Assembly (NCBI RefSeq): GCF_947242115.1
Contig: NC_074726.1
Coordinates: 1,734,951 to 1,798,950, forward strand
Direction of reading: 5' to 3'
Source of the DNA: Biomphalaria glabrata
Lineage: Eukaryota > Mollusca > Gastropoda > Planorbidae
Length of the DNA: 64,000 nt
The notes under the pieces were generated by a model that saw nothing but the letters and a program-made list of their open reading frames with translations, ran no database searches and was not told where the DNA came from. Positions 42,115-52,107 of this stretch are shown here, one piece after another. The position numbers and the translations under genes were made by a program. Each line of letters starts with the position of its first letter. The first letter of the stretch is position 1.

Positions 42115-44525
42115 GATGTTTTTTTTTTGTTCAATGAAGGAATGTAGACTGTCTGTGGCATTTTACGTCTCGAGAGACGATTTTTTCCCTTTGCAACTTC
42201 TTGTGTGACTAAAGAGGCCAATCCTTGATACACAGTTGCGATCGCAGGTTGGGCATATATAATCACCAGGCGCCGTTGCATTTTCACCCTTCTTTCTGCT
42301 TCTGTTGTGTATGACATCTGCAATCTGTGACCCTTCCTTTATGCTCTCTCTCCATGTGGATCTGTCCAGTGCCACCTCTTCCCAGTTGCCAGTGTCGATT
42401 TTGAAGAGCTTCATGTCGCGTTTGCATACATCCGTATAACGTAAAAGTGGGCGACCAGCGGCTCTCCTGCCTTCTATTAGATCGCCATACAGGATGTCCT
42501 GTGGAAGTCGACCTACTGGCATTCTACGAACGTGGCCAAGCCAGCCAAGGTGTCTGCTGCTGATAACAGAGCGGATGTCCTGGCATCCTGCTCTATGTAG
42601 CACTTCCTCATTGGTTATCTTATCTTGCCACCTTATTTTAAAGATCCGCCTTAGGCATCGGAGGTGGAAGACATTCAGCTTTTTTTCCTGCCATGAGTAG
42701 GTTGACCATGTTTCACTTCCGTACAGCAAGGTGCTCAACACACAGGTCCGGTAGACTAGGGCTTTAGTACTGTTAGTCAGCAATATGTTGTCCCAGACTC
42801 TTTTCTGCAACCATGACATGGTGGCCATTGCCTTGGCTATCCTGTTAATTATGTCTTTATCCAGTAGAGTGTTGTTGGATATGATGGAGCCAAGGTAACA
42901 AAAGTGATCAACAATTTCTAGTGGTTGGCCATTAATGCTTACTTGAGGTGCAGTGTTTGTGTTTTGGACAAGTATCTTAGTCTTGCTTTGACTGATGTTT
43001 AAGCCGAACTTCTGGCAAGCAGCAGATAGTTTGTCAACCATGGACTGTAGCTGAATATCAGAATCAGCACAATAGCTGCATCATCAGCATACAAGAGTTC
43101 CCTGACGAGTAGCTTCCTAACCTTGGTTTTTGCCCGCAGCCTTGATACATTAAATAGTTTTCCAGAGGATCTTGTATGGAGAAACACACCTTCGTTTATG
43201 TCGCTGTACGCATAATGCAGTAGACAGGAGAAGAATATGCCAGACAGAGTAGGTGCGAGCACACATCCCTGCTTGACACCACTGCAAACCTCAAAAGGTG
43301 CTGATTGGGCTCCATTGAATTTGACAGTACATTTAGTTTCCTCGTGAAAACACTCAATTAACTTCAGTAGTTTGGGAGGGCAACCTATTTTCCTCAGGAG
43401 TTTGAAAAGGCCACTTCTGCTGACCATGTCAAAAGCTTTAGTCAGATCAACAAAAACAATGTAAAGGGGTCTGTCTCTCTCTCTGAATTTCTCCTGCAGT
43501 AGTCTATAGTGGATCTACCGCTCCTGAATCCACACTGAGACTCTGGGTAGACTCTAGAAGCTACCACTTGCAGCCTGGATAGTGCCACTCTAGCAAAGAT
43601 TTTGCCCACTATACTGAGGAGAGAGATACCCCTATAGTTGTTGCAGTCACTCCGATCTCCTTTGTTCTTGTATATTGTGACTATAGTTGCGTCACGCATG
43701 TCCTGTGGGACATGACCTGTTTCCCAACAGCGGCAGAGGAGAATATAGAGTTCAGGGAGCAGGAGTGATTCGTTGACTTTCACTACTTCCACTGGGATAC
43801 CATCTCTCCCAGGAGATTTTCTATTTTTTAAGCAGTTAATTGCTTTTTTGAGGTCACTAAGGCTCGGAAGCTCATCTAGATTTGGTAGAGAAGCCAGGGC
43901 AACATCGTCTACTGTATTCTGTGTGGCATAGACTTCGAGGTAGTGTTCTGTCCATCGTTCTAGCTGCTTGGTTTGATCTGTAATTTTTTCTCCTGATTTG
44001 GATAGAAGGGGGGCAGGCTTAGACACTGTTGGACCCAGGGCCGCTTTAATGACATCAAATAGAGCTTTGCTATTTCCTGAGTGGAGACTGTCTTGGATTC
44101 TGTTGCAGGTATCCCTCCAAAAGTTGTTAGCACATTTTCTAGCCATTTGTTTCGCCTCTTTATTAGCACTTTTGAAGGCCTCCAAAGATTTTGGATTAGG
44201 CTTTGTCTTGTGAGCGAGGTGTGCAGATCGTTTTTTCTCGATGCAAGGTTCCATATGTGCTAGATTCGCCTCAAACCAGTCTACATTTGTGTGTTTTTGA
44301 GGCCCAAAGGCGGTGATTGCCGAACTGTAGATTACGTCTCTTAATTTCTCCCATCTGATCGAGATGTCTTCTTCATCACTTAAGGAGGGGATTGAACTGC
44401 TCAGGAGCTCGCCAAAGAGTGCACACTTCTCTGGGTCACCTACATGGTTGACGTTAATTCGCCTAGTTCTGGGTTGAGTGGAAGTGTAAGCCTTCTTGAG
44501 AAGTAGCTTGTAGACTAAAGTATAG
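42115..44525 (-). mobile_element. LINE (C2HC-finger family), near full RT, frameshifted
   Basis: Three frames read in order: 44254-43442 (linker and RT start with NRKSPGRDGIPVEVVKV, NYRGISLLSIVGKIFARV, SQCGFRSGRST), 43427-42999 (SGVKQGCVLAPT, RELLYADDAAIV) and 43041-42163 (LGSIISNNTLLDKDI, LLYGSETWSTY, GWLGHVRRMP, NWEEVALDRSTWRESI). It ends in a C-x2-C-x12-H-x3-C zinc finger near residue 265 of the last frame. Linker text upstream (INVNHVGDPEKCALFGELLS) reaches about 44520. At least two frame breaks; the endonuclease is absent. Confidence 0.88.
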
Positions 44526-45021
44526 AATACTATGCCATTGTGGTTAAAAAAAAAAAAGAGTGAATGCCGGACATTTTCAGTTATCAGGCCAATGCCTGAC
44601 GGGCGGAGGAGGTGACCAATATGGAAGAAATATTTTCCTTTTGCTGGAAATCTGAAAGTTCGAAACTCAAAAAAAAAAAAAAAAAAAGAACGACCTATTT
44701 AGAAAATACAATAAACATGCATATATGTGCCTTGAGGGACCAGGTATAACAAAGTACATTCAGGCCACGAGGCCTTCATCAGATACAAAGGAAATCTGCG
44801 TTAATTGTTTGTCTTTTTTTTTTGTTTGTTTGGTAGCTTTCTAATGTTTTTTTTTATTAGAATAAATCTAGTATTTTTTGTTGGTTTTTTTTTTGTCAGA
44901 ACTTATCCAATGTTATTTGTTACTATTGGAACCATTCTAATAGTGTTTGTTATTATAAGAGACAGTGTTTACCATCTTCGCCATTAGAATTAAGCATCTC
45001 AACTTGGTGTGTATTTTCACC
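44526..45021. other. Intergenic spacer
   Basis: A and T runs (44549-44559, 44669-44686) and a GGAACCATTCTAAT word at 44929 shared with the flank of 35543-36439. No gene seen. Confidence 0.4.
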
Positions 45022-45432
45022 TTAGGAAGTAAGGTTCAACAACACATAATCATATGCATGGTTGTTATTCCGTGGTTGCATATTAACAAGTACATCTTCA
45101 CTTCCCAATAACTTCCGACACCGAACGGAAAATGGGTAAAGCATACATGACATAAGTAGCCAGTAACCTCTGACAATTAAACTACTTCTAAATAATGTAA
45201 ATATTTTGACACATCGGCATTGATGACATAGTTCAACCCATGAATCATCTTTGAGTATATCTTGAGTTAGATGTAAATGTTTCAATAGGTTCACATTGAT
45301 GTCCAATGCTATCAACAAATTCCGATATCAGTTTGACTTGTTTGTAGTTTTTTTCCTTTGTTTTTTTGTTTTGTTATCAGATCTGCCTATGAAAAGAATG
45401 ACTTTCTAGGGTTTTTGTAGCACAGCAGCCAT
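45022..45432 (-). pseudogene. GIMAP-like pseudogene with large internal deletion
   Basis: The minus strand starts ATGGCTGCTGTG, matching MAAV of the 35543-36439 gene, but meets a stop at codon 9. It continues KVILFIGRS and then jumps to the equivalent of NKTKKQRKN, SEFVDSIG. The rest (to 45022) parallels the paralogue's C-terminus and ends AYDYVLLNLTS beside EYVLLDLTPSS. About 430 bp, most of the GTPase core, is missing. The break sits at a CAG shared by both edges in the paralogue, consistent with a microhomology deletion. Confidence 0.8.
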
Positions 45433-45735
45433 CTCGATTTCTTTCGAGAAGAACTGAATTTTATATTAAAAGTTTTCAATTTTATAGTTTAATAATAGCA
45501 TGTCAAAAAAGGTAAATAAATAATACTAATAAACTCTCTATTACCCTTAAGAACATCTGTCTTACTGATGTGTTTTTCTCATAAAAATTCAATAATATAA
45601 GGAAAGCCATTGAAACAAATGTGCGATGTGGAGGACAGAGGACACTACAAAGTTGAATTGTATGTTATAATGTACACACAAATGAGACGAAAGGGTTATT
45701 GTGTTAGTTTGCTTTTGAAATCTGCGCCCTGTATC

Positions 45736-45922
45736 CAAAGGCGTAGTTAGCCAGACGTGTGCCCGGGGCAAGGTACATTATTGGCGCCCCCCCCCCCCCC
45801 CCGAAAATTTTTTTTTTTCCATGAACATCACTTAGAAATATAGACTGCGTGTGGCGCCCTTGAGGGTGGCGTCCGCGGCATCGTGCTCCCCTTGCCCCAC
45901 CCCACCCCTCACTACGCCTCTG
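45736..45922. mobile_element. Foldback MITE with GGCGTAG ends
   Basis: Left CAAAGGCGTAGTTAG..GCCCGGGGCAAGG and right CTTGCCCCACC..CTCACTACGCCTCTG are inverted copies about 30 bp long; a poly-C run and TGGCGCCC words lie between. Related ends occur at 58812 (CAGTGGCGTAGCTACGG), 50265 (GAGCGTAGCCAGG) and 19600 (CCTGGCTACGCCCATG). Confidence 0.65.
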
Positions 45923-45959
45923 CCCGTGATTGTAAAAAGCTTAGAGCGTGACCCAAAGG

Positions 45960-46030
45960 CTGTTTTTTTTAATGGCATGTGCCCCAACGGTCCAACAGAC
46001 TTAAGGATAGGTGAAGAAGGTTAACAAGAA
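45960..46030 (-). mobile_element. SINE family 1, short body fragment
   Basis: GTGCCCCAACGGTCCAACAG and AGGATAGGTGAAG match the middle of the body at 24116-24568, same orientation. Confidence 0.45.
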
Positions 46031-46069
46031 TAGATTTGTGCAATTAGGAAGACATTTTCTACAAAACTT

Positions 46070-46160
46070 GTATGAACTATTGCCGTCTCTGTCATATTTC
46101 CCATTCTCGGATCAAGTTGCAACGTTGCTCAAGTCTGTTGTTTTTTTTTTTTATCGTCAA
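46070..46160 (-). repeat. Dispersed repeat R1, partial
   Basis: CTGTCATATTTCCCATTCTC and GGATCAAGTTGCAACGTTGC resemble R1 in the orientation of 28735-29010. Confidence 0.35.
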
Positions 46161-46429
46161 TGAAAATACATAAATCAAATGAAATTTTTTTATATTAAAA
46201 ATGAGTTAATCATTAAGTTGTAATTAATTAATTTTTCTACTTGACAATATACTAAGAAGGGGGGTAAGCCTTGTGTAGAGAATAAAAAATAATTAGTGTG
46301 ATGAGAGATAGCATTGACGTCCCTTGTATCGCTTGAACGTCACATATAGTTTAAATACACATACGGCTTAACACTCAATAGCACTGGTTAATAGGGCCTA
46401 CACACGGCTAGTCCACACTGGTCCACACA

Positions 46430-46663
46430 AGACACCGATAGCAAAGACAGACACAAACACTCTTTTGTTCCCCTGGCAATCAAATCATTAAATAAGAACA
46501 ATCTGATATAAACTTTGTCACATGTAAATTATGAGTGAGTCTGGTGTGAATGTACACTTTGGTTTCTTATAGTTATAATGTTTTTTGTTTGGTGTAATGC
46601 ACAAATTGTAAGACAAATTTCCTTACGGATAATAAAGATTATTATTATTATTATTATTATTAA
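46430..46663 (+). mobile_element. LINE family C, 3' end only
   Basis: From GACACCGATAGCAAAGACAG through CATGTAAATTATGAGTGAGT to CTTACGGATAATAAAGATTA and (TTA)n. 5'-truncated copy of the 62190-63700 family. Confidence 0.82.
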
Positions 46664-46871
46664 TACACATTGGTTAATATTTACTGGTCAGAATATTATT
46701 ACACTTATATGACAAGAATTGTTATGTCTAACACGGTTACGGCTTCTGCGACTTGACATCTGAACTATTTTCAACATTGTTTTCCTTTCTTTTTATGTTT
46801 GCTTGTTTTTTTTTTTTTTGTTTTTTTTTATCTAAAGAAATCCATTCGTGCCGCTGTGCGAAGATGTTTAC

Positions 46872-47120
46872 CTCAGGTTAAAAATGGATGTAACTCTACA
46901 CATAAAGCTGCGGTGTAACTATTTATCCAACGAATTCAATCTAGTTTGAGTCAAATAAAGTCTGCTTACTCAGATACAGATGTCGATTGGTAGCGAAGCA
47001 GATACATATGTCTATAGGCACATGTGCACACGGCTCCAATGATGTCGATTGTAAGCGAAACACACATGAATATGTCTATAGTCACATATGCACACGGCAC
47101 CAATGATGTCATACGTTGTT
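46872..47120 (-). promoter_or_regulatory. Candidate upstream exon/promoter region of the deleted GIMAP-like copy
   Basis: A CTGAG-GTAAAC donor ends at 46872. A 62-bp tandem duplication (46980-47040, 47041-47103) carries the GCACACGGC..AATGATGTC block twice, as at 38724. Retained upstream of a dead coding region. Confidence 0.35.
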
Positions 47121-47357
47121 ATTTTTCAATGTATCGGCAGCTGCGTCCCTTTTCCGAGAAAGCCATTTTACACTTTTATGTAAACTGCTTTTCACAGAGA
47201 TTGGATTTTCACTATGAACTTTTTCGGTACCAAAATTAAAAAACTAATACATAATAATATTAAAATAATATTCTTATAAAATATAATATTTTAATATTAT
47301 TGTAAAGTCATATTTACACAAATTATTTAGATCTAATTATAACTTAATCTTTCTCCC

Positions 47358-47364
<7 letters not shown>

Positions 47365-47408
<44 letters not shown>

Positions 47409-47409
47409 T
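47365..47409. repeat. (GTCT)n-(CT)n microsatellite
   Basis: Runs of CTGT/GTCT followed by CT dinucleotides. Confidence 0.9.
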
Positions 47410-47514
47410 AGTTTGTTTTTAAAATAAGCACAATGGTGCTTAATAATTTATAAGCGATGATTTATTTAAATGCAGTTTAATGTATAAATATTCATGTTTT
47501 CTTAATCATTTCAA

Positions 47515-47620
47515 AGATTATCTCATCTCATTATGTCTGGTAAAAAGTTTGTACACATTATTTCTCCCACACCCTTTTTCGGATCAAGTTGAAACTTTGC
47601 ACAATTATTCAAGACATGAA
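47515..47620 (-). repeat. Dispersed repeat R1, partial
   Basis: TATGTCTGGTAAAAAGTTTG, TTATTTCTCCCACACCC and GGATCAAGTTGAAACTTTGC, in R1 order and inverted orientation. Confidence 0.55.
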
Positions 47621-47844
47621 TCAATGAATCAATGACATGAATCAGAAGATTGCAAGCGTCTGGCCTATACAAGTTCTTTGCTCGACATATTTCAAAAGAT
47701 GAACAAAACATACCCAAGATTTGATGACGTAATATGACTAAGTCAACTTCCTGAGAAGAATTCTGATGTTTTAATGCATGGCGGGAACAGTCCTGTCTCA
47801 GTTCTTATATAATGAGAAAGACAGAGAGAGAGAGAGAGGGGGGT

Positions 47845-47925
47845 GGCTTCAGAACGAGACAGCTGGAGATCTCTTACAAAGGCCGAGGGATATACATTTG
47901 AGACCAAAAGAAAATTAAATGCTGA
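47845..47925 (+). mobile_element. LINE (C2HC-finger family), short coding fragment
   Basis: Reads ERDSWRSLTKAEGYTFETKR, nearly the same as GRDSWRSLTKAAGYTFETKR in the 36820 copy. Confidence 0.7.
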
Positions 47926-48079
47926 GAACAGCCGTAGGCAGGAAAAAGATCTAAATCTAAACCACCGGCGAACAATGGTTATTTCTTCCCTGATTATGGC
48001 GAAATATGTAGGTTGCGGTTTGGGCTGCGAGGCTACATGAAATACTGCACGCCTCATTAATCTTCGGACTAGAAGACAA

Positions 48080-48083
<4 letters not shown>

Positions 48084-48118
<35 letters not shown>
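48084..48118. repeat. (AT)n microsatellite
   Basis: About 17 AT units. Confidence 0.92.
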
Positions 48119-48120
<2 letters not shown>

Positions 48121-48427
48121 TTGCCAGTATTACCCGGGGCCCGCGGGTCTTAATTTGCGTATCGCTGATATAGAAACTGAAATAGTGTAATAGCAAGAAT
48201 TATATAAAATAATAATGTTTTAAGTAAAGCGAATGCGTGAATATAGAAATAATATGAATGGAGCTAAAAAAAACAATTGCTAATTGACCTAAAGCTCAAT
48301 GTTTAATTAATCAAAACATTTGCTTGTATATATGTTTAGATCTAGATCTAGAGTCTAGATACTATCATAATAAATGTAGATCCACTATTGTAATAAATGT
48401 AGATATACTATTATAATAGATGTAGAT

Positions 48428-48626
48428 CAGCGGTTCTCAACTTTTTAAGCTCGGCGACCCCTTTTTACAATATACCACTCTGCCGCGACCCCCCCCCCCC
48501 AATAGCCACACACAGCAATAGAAGAATAGACAATAACAATCCTTATTTTTGATGGTCTTAGGCGACCCCTGGCAAATCGTCAATCGACCCCCAAGGGGGA
48601 CGCGAACCACAGGTTTAGAACCCCTG
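48428..48626. mobile_element. SPIN-like hAT MITE, complete ends
   Basis: CAGCGGTTCTCAACTTTTTA to GGTTTAGAACCCCTG, with GGTCTTAGGCGACCCCTGG inside. Flanks ATGTAGAT and ATTTAGAT match at 7 of 8 positions. A 199-bp relative of 30119-30703. Confidence 0.85.
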
Positions 48627-48800
48627 ATTTAGATAATTGAATATTTATAAAATTATGTCCAATTATTATCTCTCATGCTTAAAGTTTAAAAGCCCACTTA
48701 CTTACTGAAATCTTCAAGAAGTTTACCCAAGCAAGGAATGATTTTGTATACATTTGATTGTCCAGAGAGTTCTGTCACCCAGTTACCATCCAAGGAACAT

Positions 48801-48832
48801 TTATCTTATCTTATATGTTACAGACGTTACTT
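48801..48832 (-). mobile_element. LINE family A, extreme 3' end
   Basis: TTATCTTATCTTATATGTTACAGACGTTACTT-type sequence equals the last 30 or so bases of family A with its tail. Directly followed by TATGCCAAGTTTTGATCAAG, a piece of the repeat at 51470. Confidence 0.6.
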
Positions 48833-48864
48833 TATGCCAAGTTTTGATCAAGATCGGTCAAACA

Positions 48865-49062
48865 CTCTTTTGTTCCCCTGGCAATCAAATCATTAAATAA
48901 GAACAATCTGGTATAAACTTTGTCACATGCAAATTATGAGTGAGTCTGGTGTGAATGTACACTTTGGTTTCTTATAGTTATAATGTTTTTTGTTTGGTGT
49001 AATGCACAAATTGTAAGACAAATTTCCTTACGGATAATAAAGATTATTATTATTATTATTAT
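48865..49062 (+). mobile_element. LINE family C, 3' end only
   Basis: From AACACTCTTTTGTTCCCCTG to ACGGATAATAAAGATTATTA with (TTA)n; very similar to 46430-46663. Confidence 0.82.
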
Positions 49063-49079
49063 TAATCCTAGGTGTAAAT

Positions 49080-49536
49080 TATTAATTAACAGATTTTCCG
49101 CGGCCTCCTGATTTACCTGGATTTTCTGGAAATCTCCTGAAATTGCAAAATATATGAAAAAGTTCTGGGAATCTCCGGAAATTATTAGAAAATTTTTGGA
49201 AAACTAAAAATAAATCTCATGAAATATAGACAATATTGTCATTTTGGGGTGTCATTCAATATGGAAAACGCCAATCCTACGCGCGATGGAAAAGAAATGA
49301 CATTATACAATACCCGTAATTGTTGAATCTAGTGAAAGAAGCCTCTCGTGCCTCAAACTAATGAAGAATTACTTTAGGTCAACAATTATCGATAGTAAAG
49401 AATGAATAAAATGCAAAGACGAATTCATTTTCGAATACAAGCTCTTAATTTTCACTTATTATCCGTATCCCTACCTAAACTGGGCCCCGCGAAATCCGTT
49501 TCGCATAGGGCCCCACAATAGTTAAGTCCGGCCCTG
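49080..49536 (+). mobile_element. hAT transposon 3' relic with transposase C-terminus
   Basis: Around 49322-49405 one frame reads VESSERSLSCLKLMKNYFRS then TIIDSK, matching the hAT dimerisation region (ERxFSxLKxIKNxLRSTM). The end GTTAAGTCCGGCCCTG (to 49536) looks like a hAT terminal repeat. The rest is broken and no left end was found. Confidence 0.6.
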
Positions 49537-49869
49537 CTATTTAGTGACTGGTGAATACTTTGTACATTCCCCCCCCCCCTCTTCTTTTTGTTTCGCCGCT
49601 AAAGTTGCGTGGGGTAACTCTAGTCTGACTTTCAGAAATAAAAAAGTGATCTTTCCATGACTTCTAGGTGGTATCATGAATGGTTGAACCATGACACTAT
49701 GATTTAATTTCTATCTATTATTTGAGTTTTTCAAGAAAAGCTCACACTGCGTTTGTAATGGGGTTTTTTTCTGAGAAAACAAAGCATTACTCATCCTGTA
49801 TATATTTGCGATCTGTTAAAGCCACATCGCACAAGTCTGGTATCAAACAAATCAGTTCGGGTAAGTGTT

Positions 49870-50087
49870 TGAACCTAGTTATTATTATTATGTTAGAAAT
49901 GAACGAGTAGTCATTCTCTGGCACTGCCAGGGTCGAGTTTCGTTTAAGAGAAACAAAATTCATCGTAGTCTCTTTAACTGTTTCCACTGAGGAATTTTCT
50001 GGTGATGTGGCAGGTCTGCAGCAGTACCGCCCTCTGACAGGCAACGAGGATGTTCCTAGGAATGTTAAGGGTCTTGAAGGTGTCTGT
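49870..50087 (-). repeat. Dispersed repeat R2 with (AAT)n tail
   Basis: Read on plus: TTATTATTATTATGTTAGAA, TCATTCTCTGGCACTGCCAG, CTGGTGATGTGGCAGGTCTG and CAGCAGTACCGCCCTCTGAC. Shared with 53770-54250. The (AAT)n run at one edge suggests a minus-strand retroelement 3' end. Confidence 0.6.
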
Positions 50088-50219
50088 GCCAGGGGTCGCC
50101 TAAGACCATCGAAAATATGGATTGTTTTTGTCTATTCTGCTATTGCTGTGTGGATGGGGTCGCCGAAGAGTGAGATTATAAAAAGGAATCGCCAAGCTTA
50201 AAAGGTTGAGAACTCGCTG
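50088..50219. mobile_element. SPIN-like hAT, left end lost
   Basis: AGGGGTCGCCTAAGACCATC at the left and AAAGGTTGAGAACTCGCTG at the right; same orientation as 30119-30703. It abuts repeat R2. Confidence 0.7.
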
Positions 50220-51069
50220 CTCTAAAACAATGTCTAGATCTAGACTTTATATAGTTTATTCCATGAGCGTAGCCAGGATGCTTTTTTGGTGAGTTGGGGG
50301 GGGGGGGGTAGGGCTAAATTAAATTTTAAATTTACAGTTTTTTCAAAGCGTTTCGTTTATGTCTGAGCTTAAAAAGATTGTATCTAAGGTTTCTTCCCTT
50401 TATTTCATCAGGCTTAGCAGCTTTTATTTGTTTGATGTTTTTGAAAAGATAGCAGACTTGCTCCTTAGTAATTGAATTGATAATAGTAATAATACTAATT
50501 GAATAATCAGAGCGCTGGGTATTACTAATCTAGTCGATTTGATTCAGATCCGTGACAAAAAGGCAAATTTCTGATGCAACGGCTACTTTTTTCTTCTCTG
50601 AAAGCGAGAAATCTATTTTTTTAAATCACTTATGCAAGCAGTTATTTTTTCATAAAAATACACCACTTTTACAACTATTCACTCTAATAGTAAGAAACAC
50701 GAGAGGCTCCTTCGTATGTGAGAATAACTACTAACCATATTTCATATTTTTAACACATGTATGCAAACGGTTTAGATTTTACATGTGTATTGCTAAGTCA
50801 TACTAACTACTACATTTACACACAAAAAATGTTGTTTTTTTTTAAAGAGAAAAAATCTATTTAGAATACATATAAGTTTGACATAATTTAAAACAGCGAT
50901 TAATAAATAGGTTTTCATATTATCGCGTGAGCTGCAGTGTTGCTCTATAGCGATATGACCGAACTAAAAGAATTTTTTTTTTTTTACGTAAATGTTTTTT
51001 TCTTGAGGAATGAGAAATTGCCCCTTTACAAAACAATTTGAGCAATTATACATTTATTATAAGACATTA
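50220..51069. other. Intergenic, no gene seen
   Basis: Contains GAGCGTAGCCAGGATG (50270) followed by a G run, an end of the foldback family at 45736. The rest is AT-rich. Confidence 0.35.
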
Positions 51070-51330
51070 GTTAGGCCAGGTTCCCATCTAGCTTTCATAT
51101 TCACTTTTACCTATCCTTTCGTCTGTGAACCGCTGGGGCACCACACAACATCCGTCAACCTTCTTTCTCCATTCTTCTCGTCATTTGTCTTTGATAGAAT
51201 TTTATTCTGATGTTCTTTCTGAAAATATTAAAACCTGCCTTTTTACCTGCCTGGGTGGACCACTTCGGGGGCCAATTTGAGTTTGTGTCTCCACACAAAC
51301 TGTCTTTGTAACCTTGTTTTTCATATTTTG
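51070..51330 (+). mobile_element. SINE family 1, body fragment
   Basis: ACCTATCCTTTCGTCTGTGA, GGGGCACCACACAACATCCG, CTGAAAATATTAAAACCTGC and GGTGGACCACTTCGGGGGCC in order, the body of 24116-24568 on the opposite strand. Confidence 0.65.
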
Positions 51331-51469
51331 CTACGAAAATGAAATAAGGATGATGAATGGGTATACTAGTTTAGCCCACCTGTTATTTAATATAAAATAC
51401 TGTGAAAACAGGTTTACCCGATTTGTTTAAAAGTTTCGTTCTTTCGTATTTTTTTTTTCTATTTTTTTT

Positions 51470-51770
51470 TTGGGCCCTCCGTATGCGGGAGGGACATAAA
51501 CTACTCTAAGAAATCCGATATGATCTAAGAAACATGTGTATCAATTCTGATCAAGATTGGTCAAACGGCTTTGATTTCTAGGCGGGACATGCATACATAC
51601 ATACATACATACACACATACATACATACATACACACATACATACATACATACATACATACATACATACATACATACATACATACATACATACATACATAC
51701 ATACACACATACATATATACATACATTATCCTTACACTATGATATATGTGTATATGCTAGCCGAATAGGA
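51470..51770. repeat. Dispersed repeat R3 with long (CATA)n tract
   Basis: GGGCCCTCCGTATGCGGGAG, ATCAAGATTGGTCAAACGGC and TTGATTTCTAGGCGGGACAT lead into a CATA/CACA tract at 51590-51726. The same left-to-right order is at 51840-52030, with partial copies at 19255 and 48830. Confidence 0.75.
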
Positions 51771-51839
51771 CTCGCGGCCTGCTGGTTTACCCAATTTTAA
51801 AGTGTTTCACTCTTTCATAGAGAGAAATTTAGCTATTTT

Positions 51840-52030
51840 ATTTTATTTTTAGCCCCCCCCCCCCCTTCCCCGATACTTGGGGGCGGCATTAAACATACAC
51901 TACTGTCTATGCCATAAAGTAAGGAACATGTATGCCAAGTCTTATCAAGATTGTTCAAACGGTTTTGATTTCTATGCGGGACATACATACATACATACGC
52001 CTTACATTCTGCTTTATATATTAGATATAT
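51840..52030. repeat. Dispersed repeat R3, second copy
   Basis: A poly-C run, CTTGGGGGCGGCATTAAACA, ATCAAGATTGTTCAAACGGT and TTCTATGCGGGACATACATA. Only three or four CATA units here, against about thirty in the neighbour. Confidence 0.7.
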
Positions 52031-52107
52031 ATATATATATAATTTCTCTGACTTGAAAATGGTAATGCTAGTTTTCGTTGTTGTTTTTTTTTCCCCTTTC
52101 CGTAGCA

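Noticed and set aside
51541-51768. Open frames of repeated MYVC or THIHTYI residues
   Set aside because: Translation of a CATA microsatellite.
52078-52107. Start of the GIMAP protein ten codons upstream
   Set aside because: Those codons are the polypyrimidine tract and acceptor of an intron.
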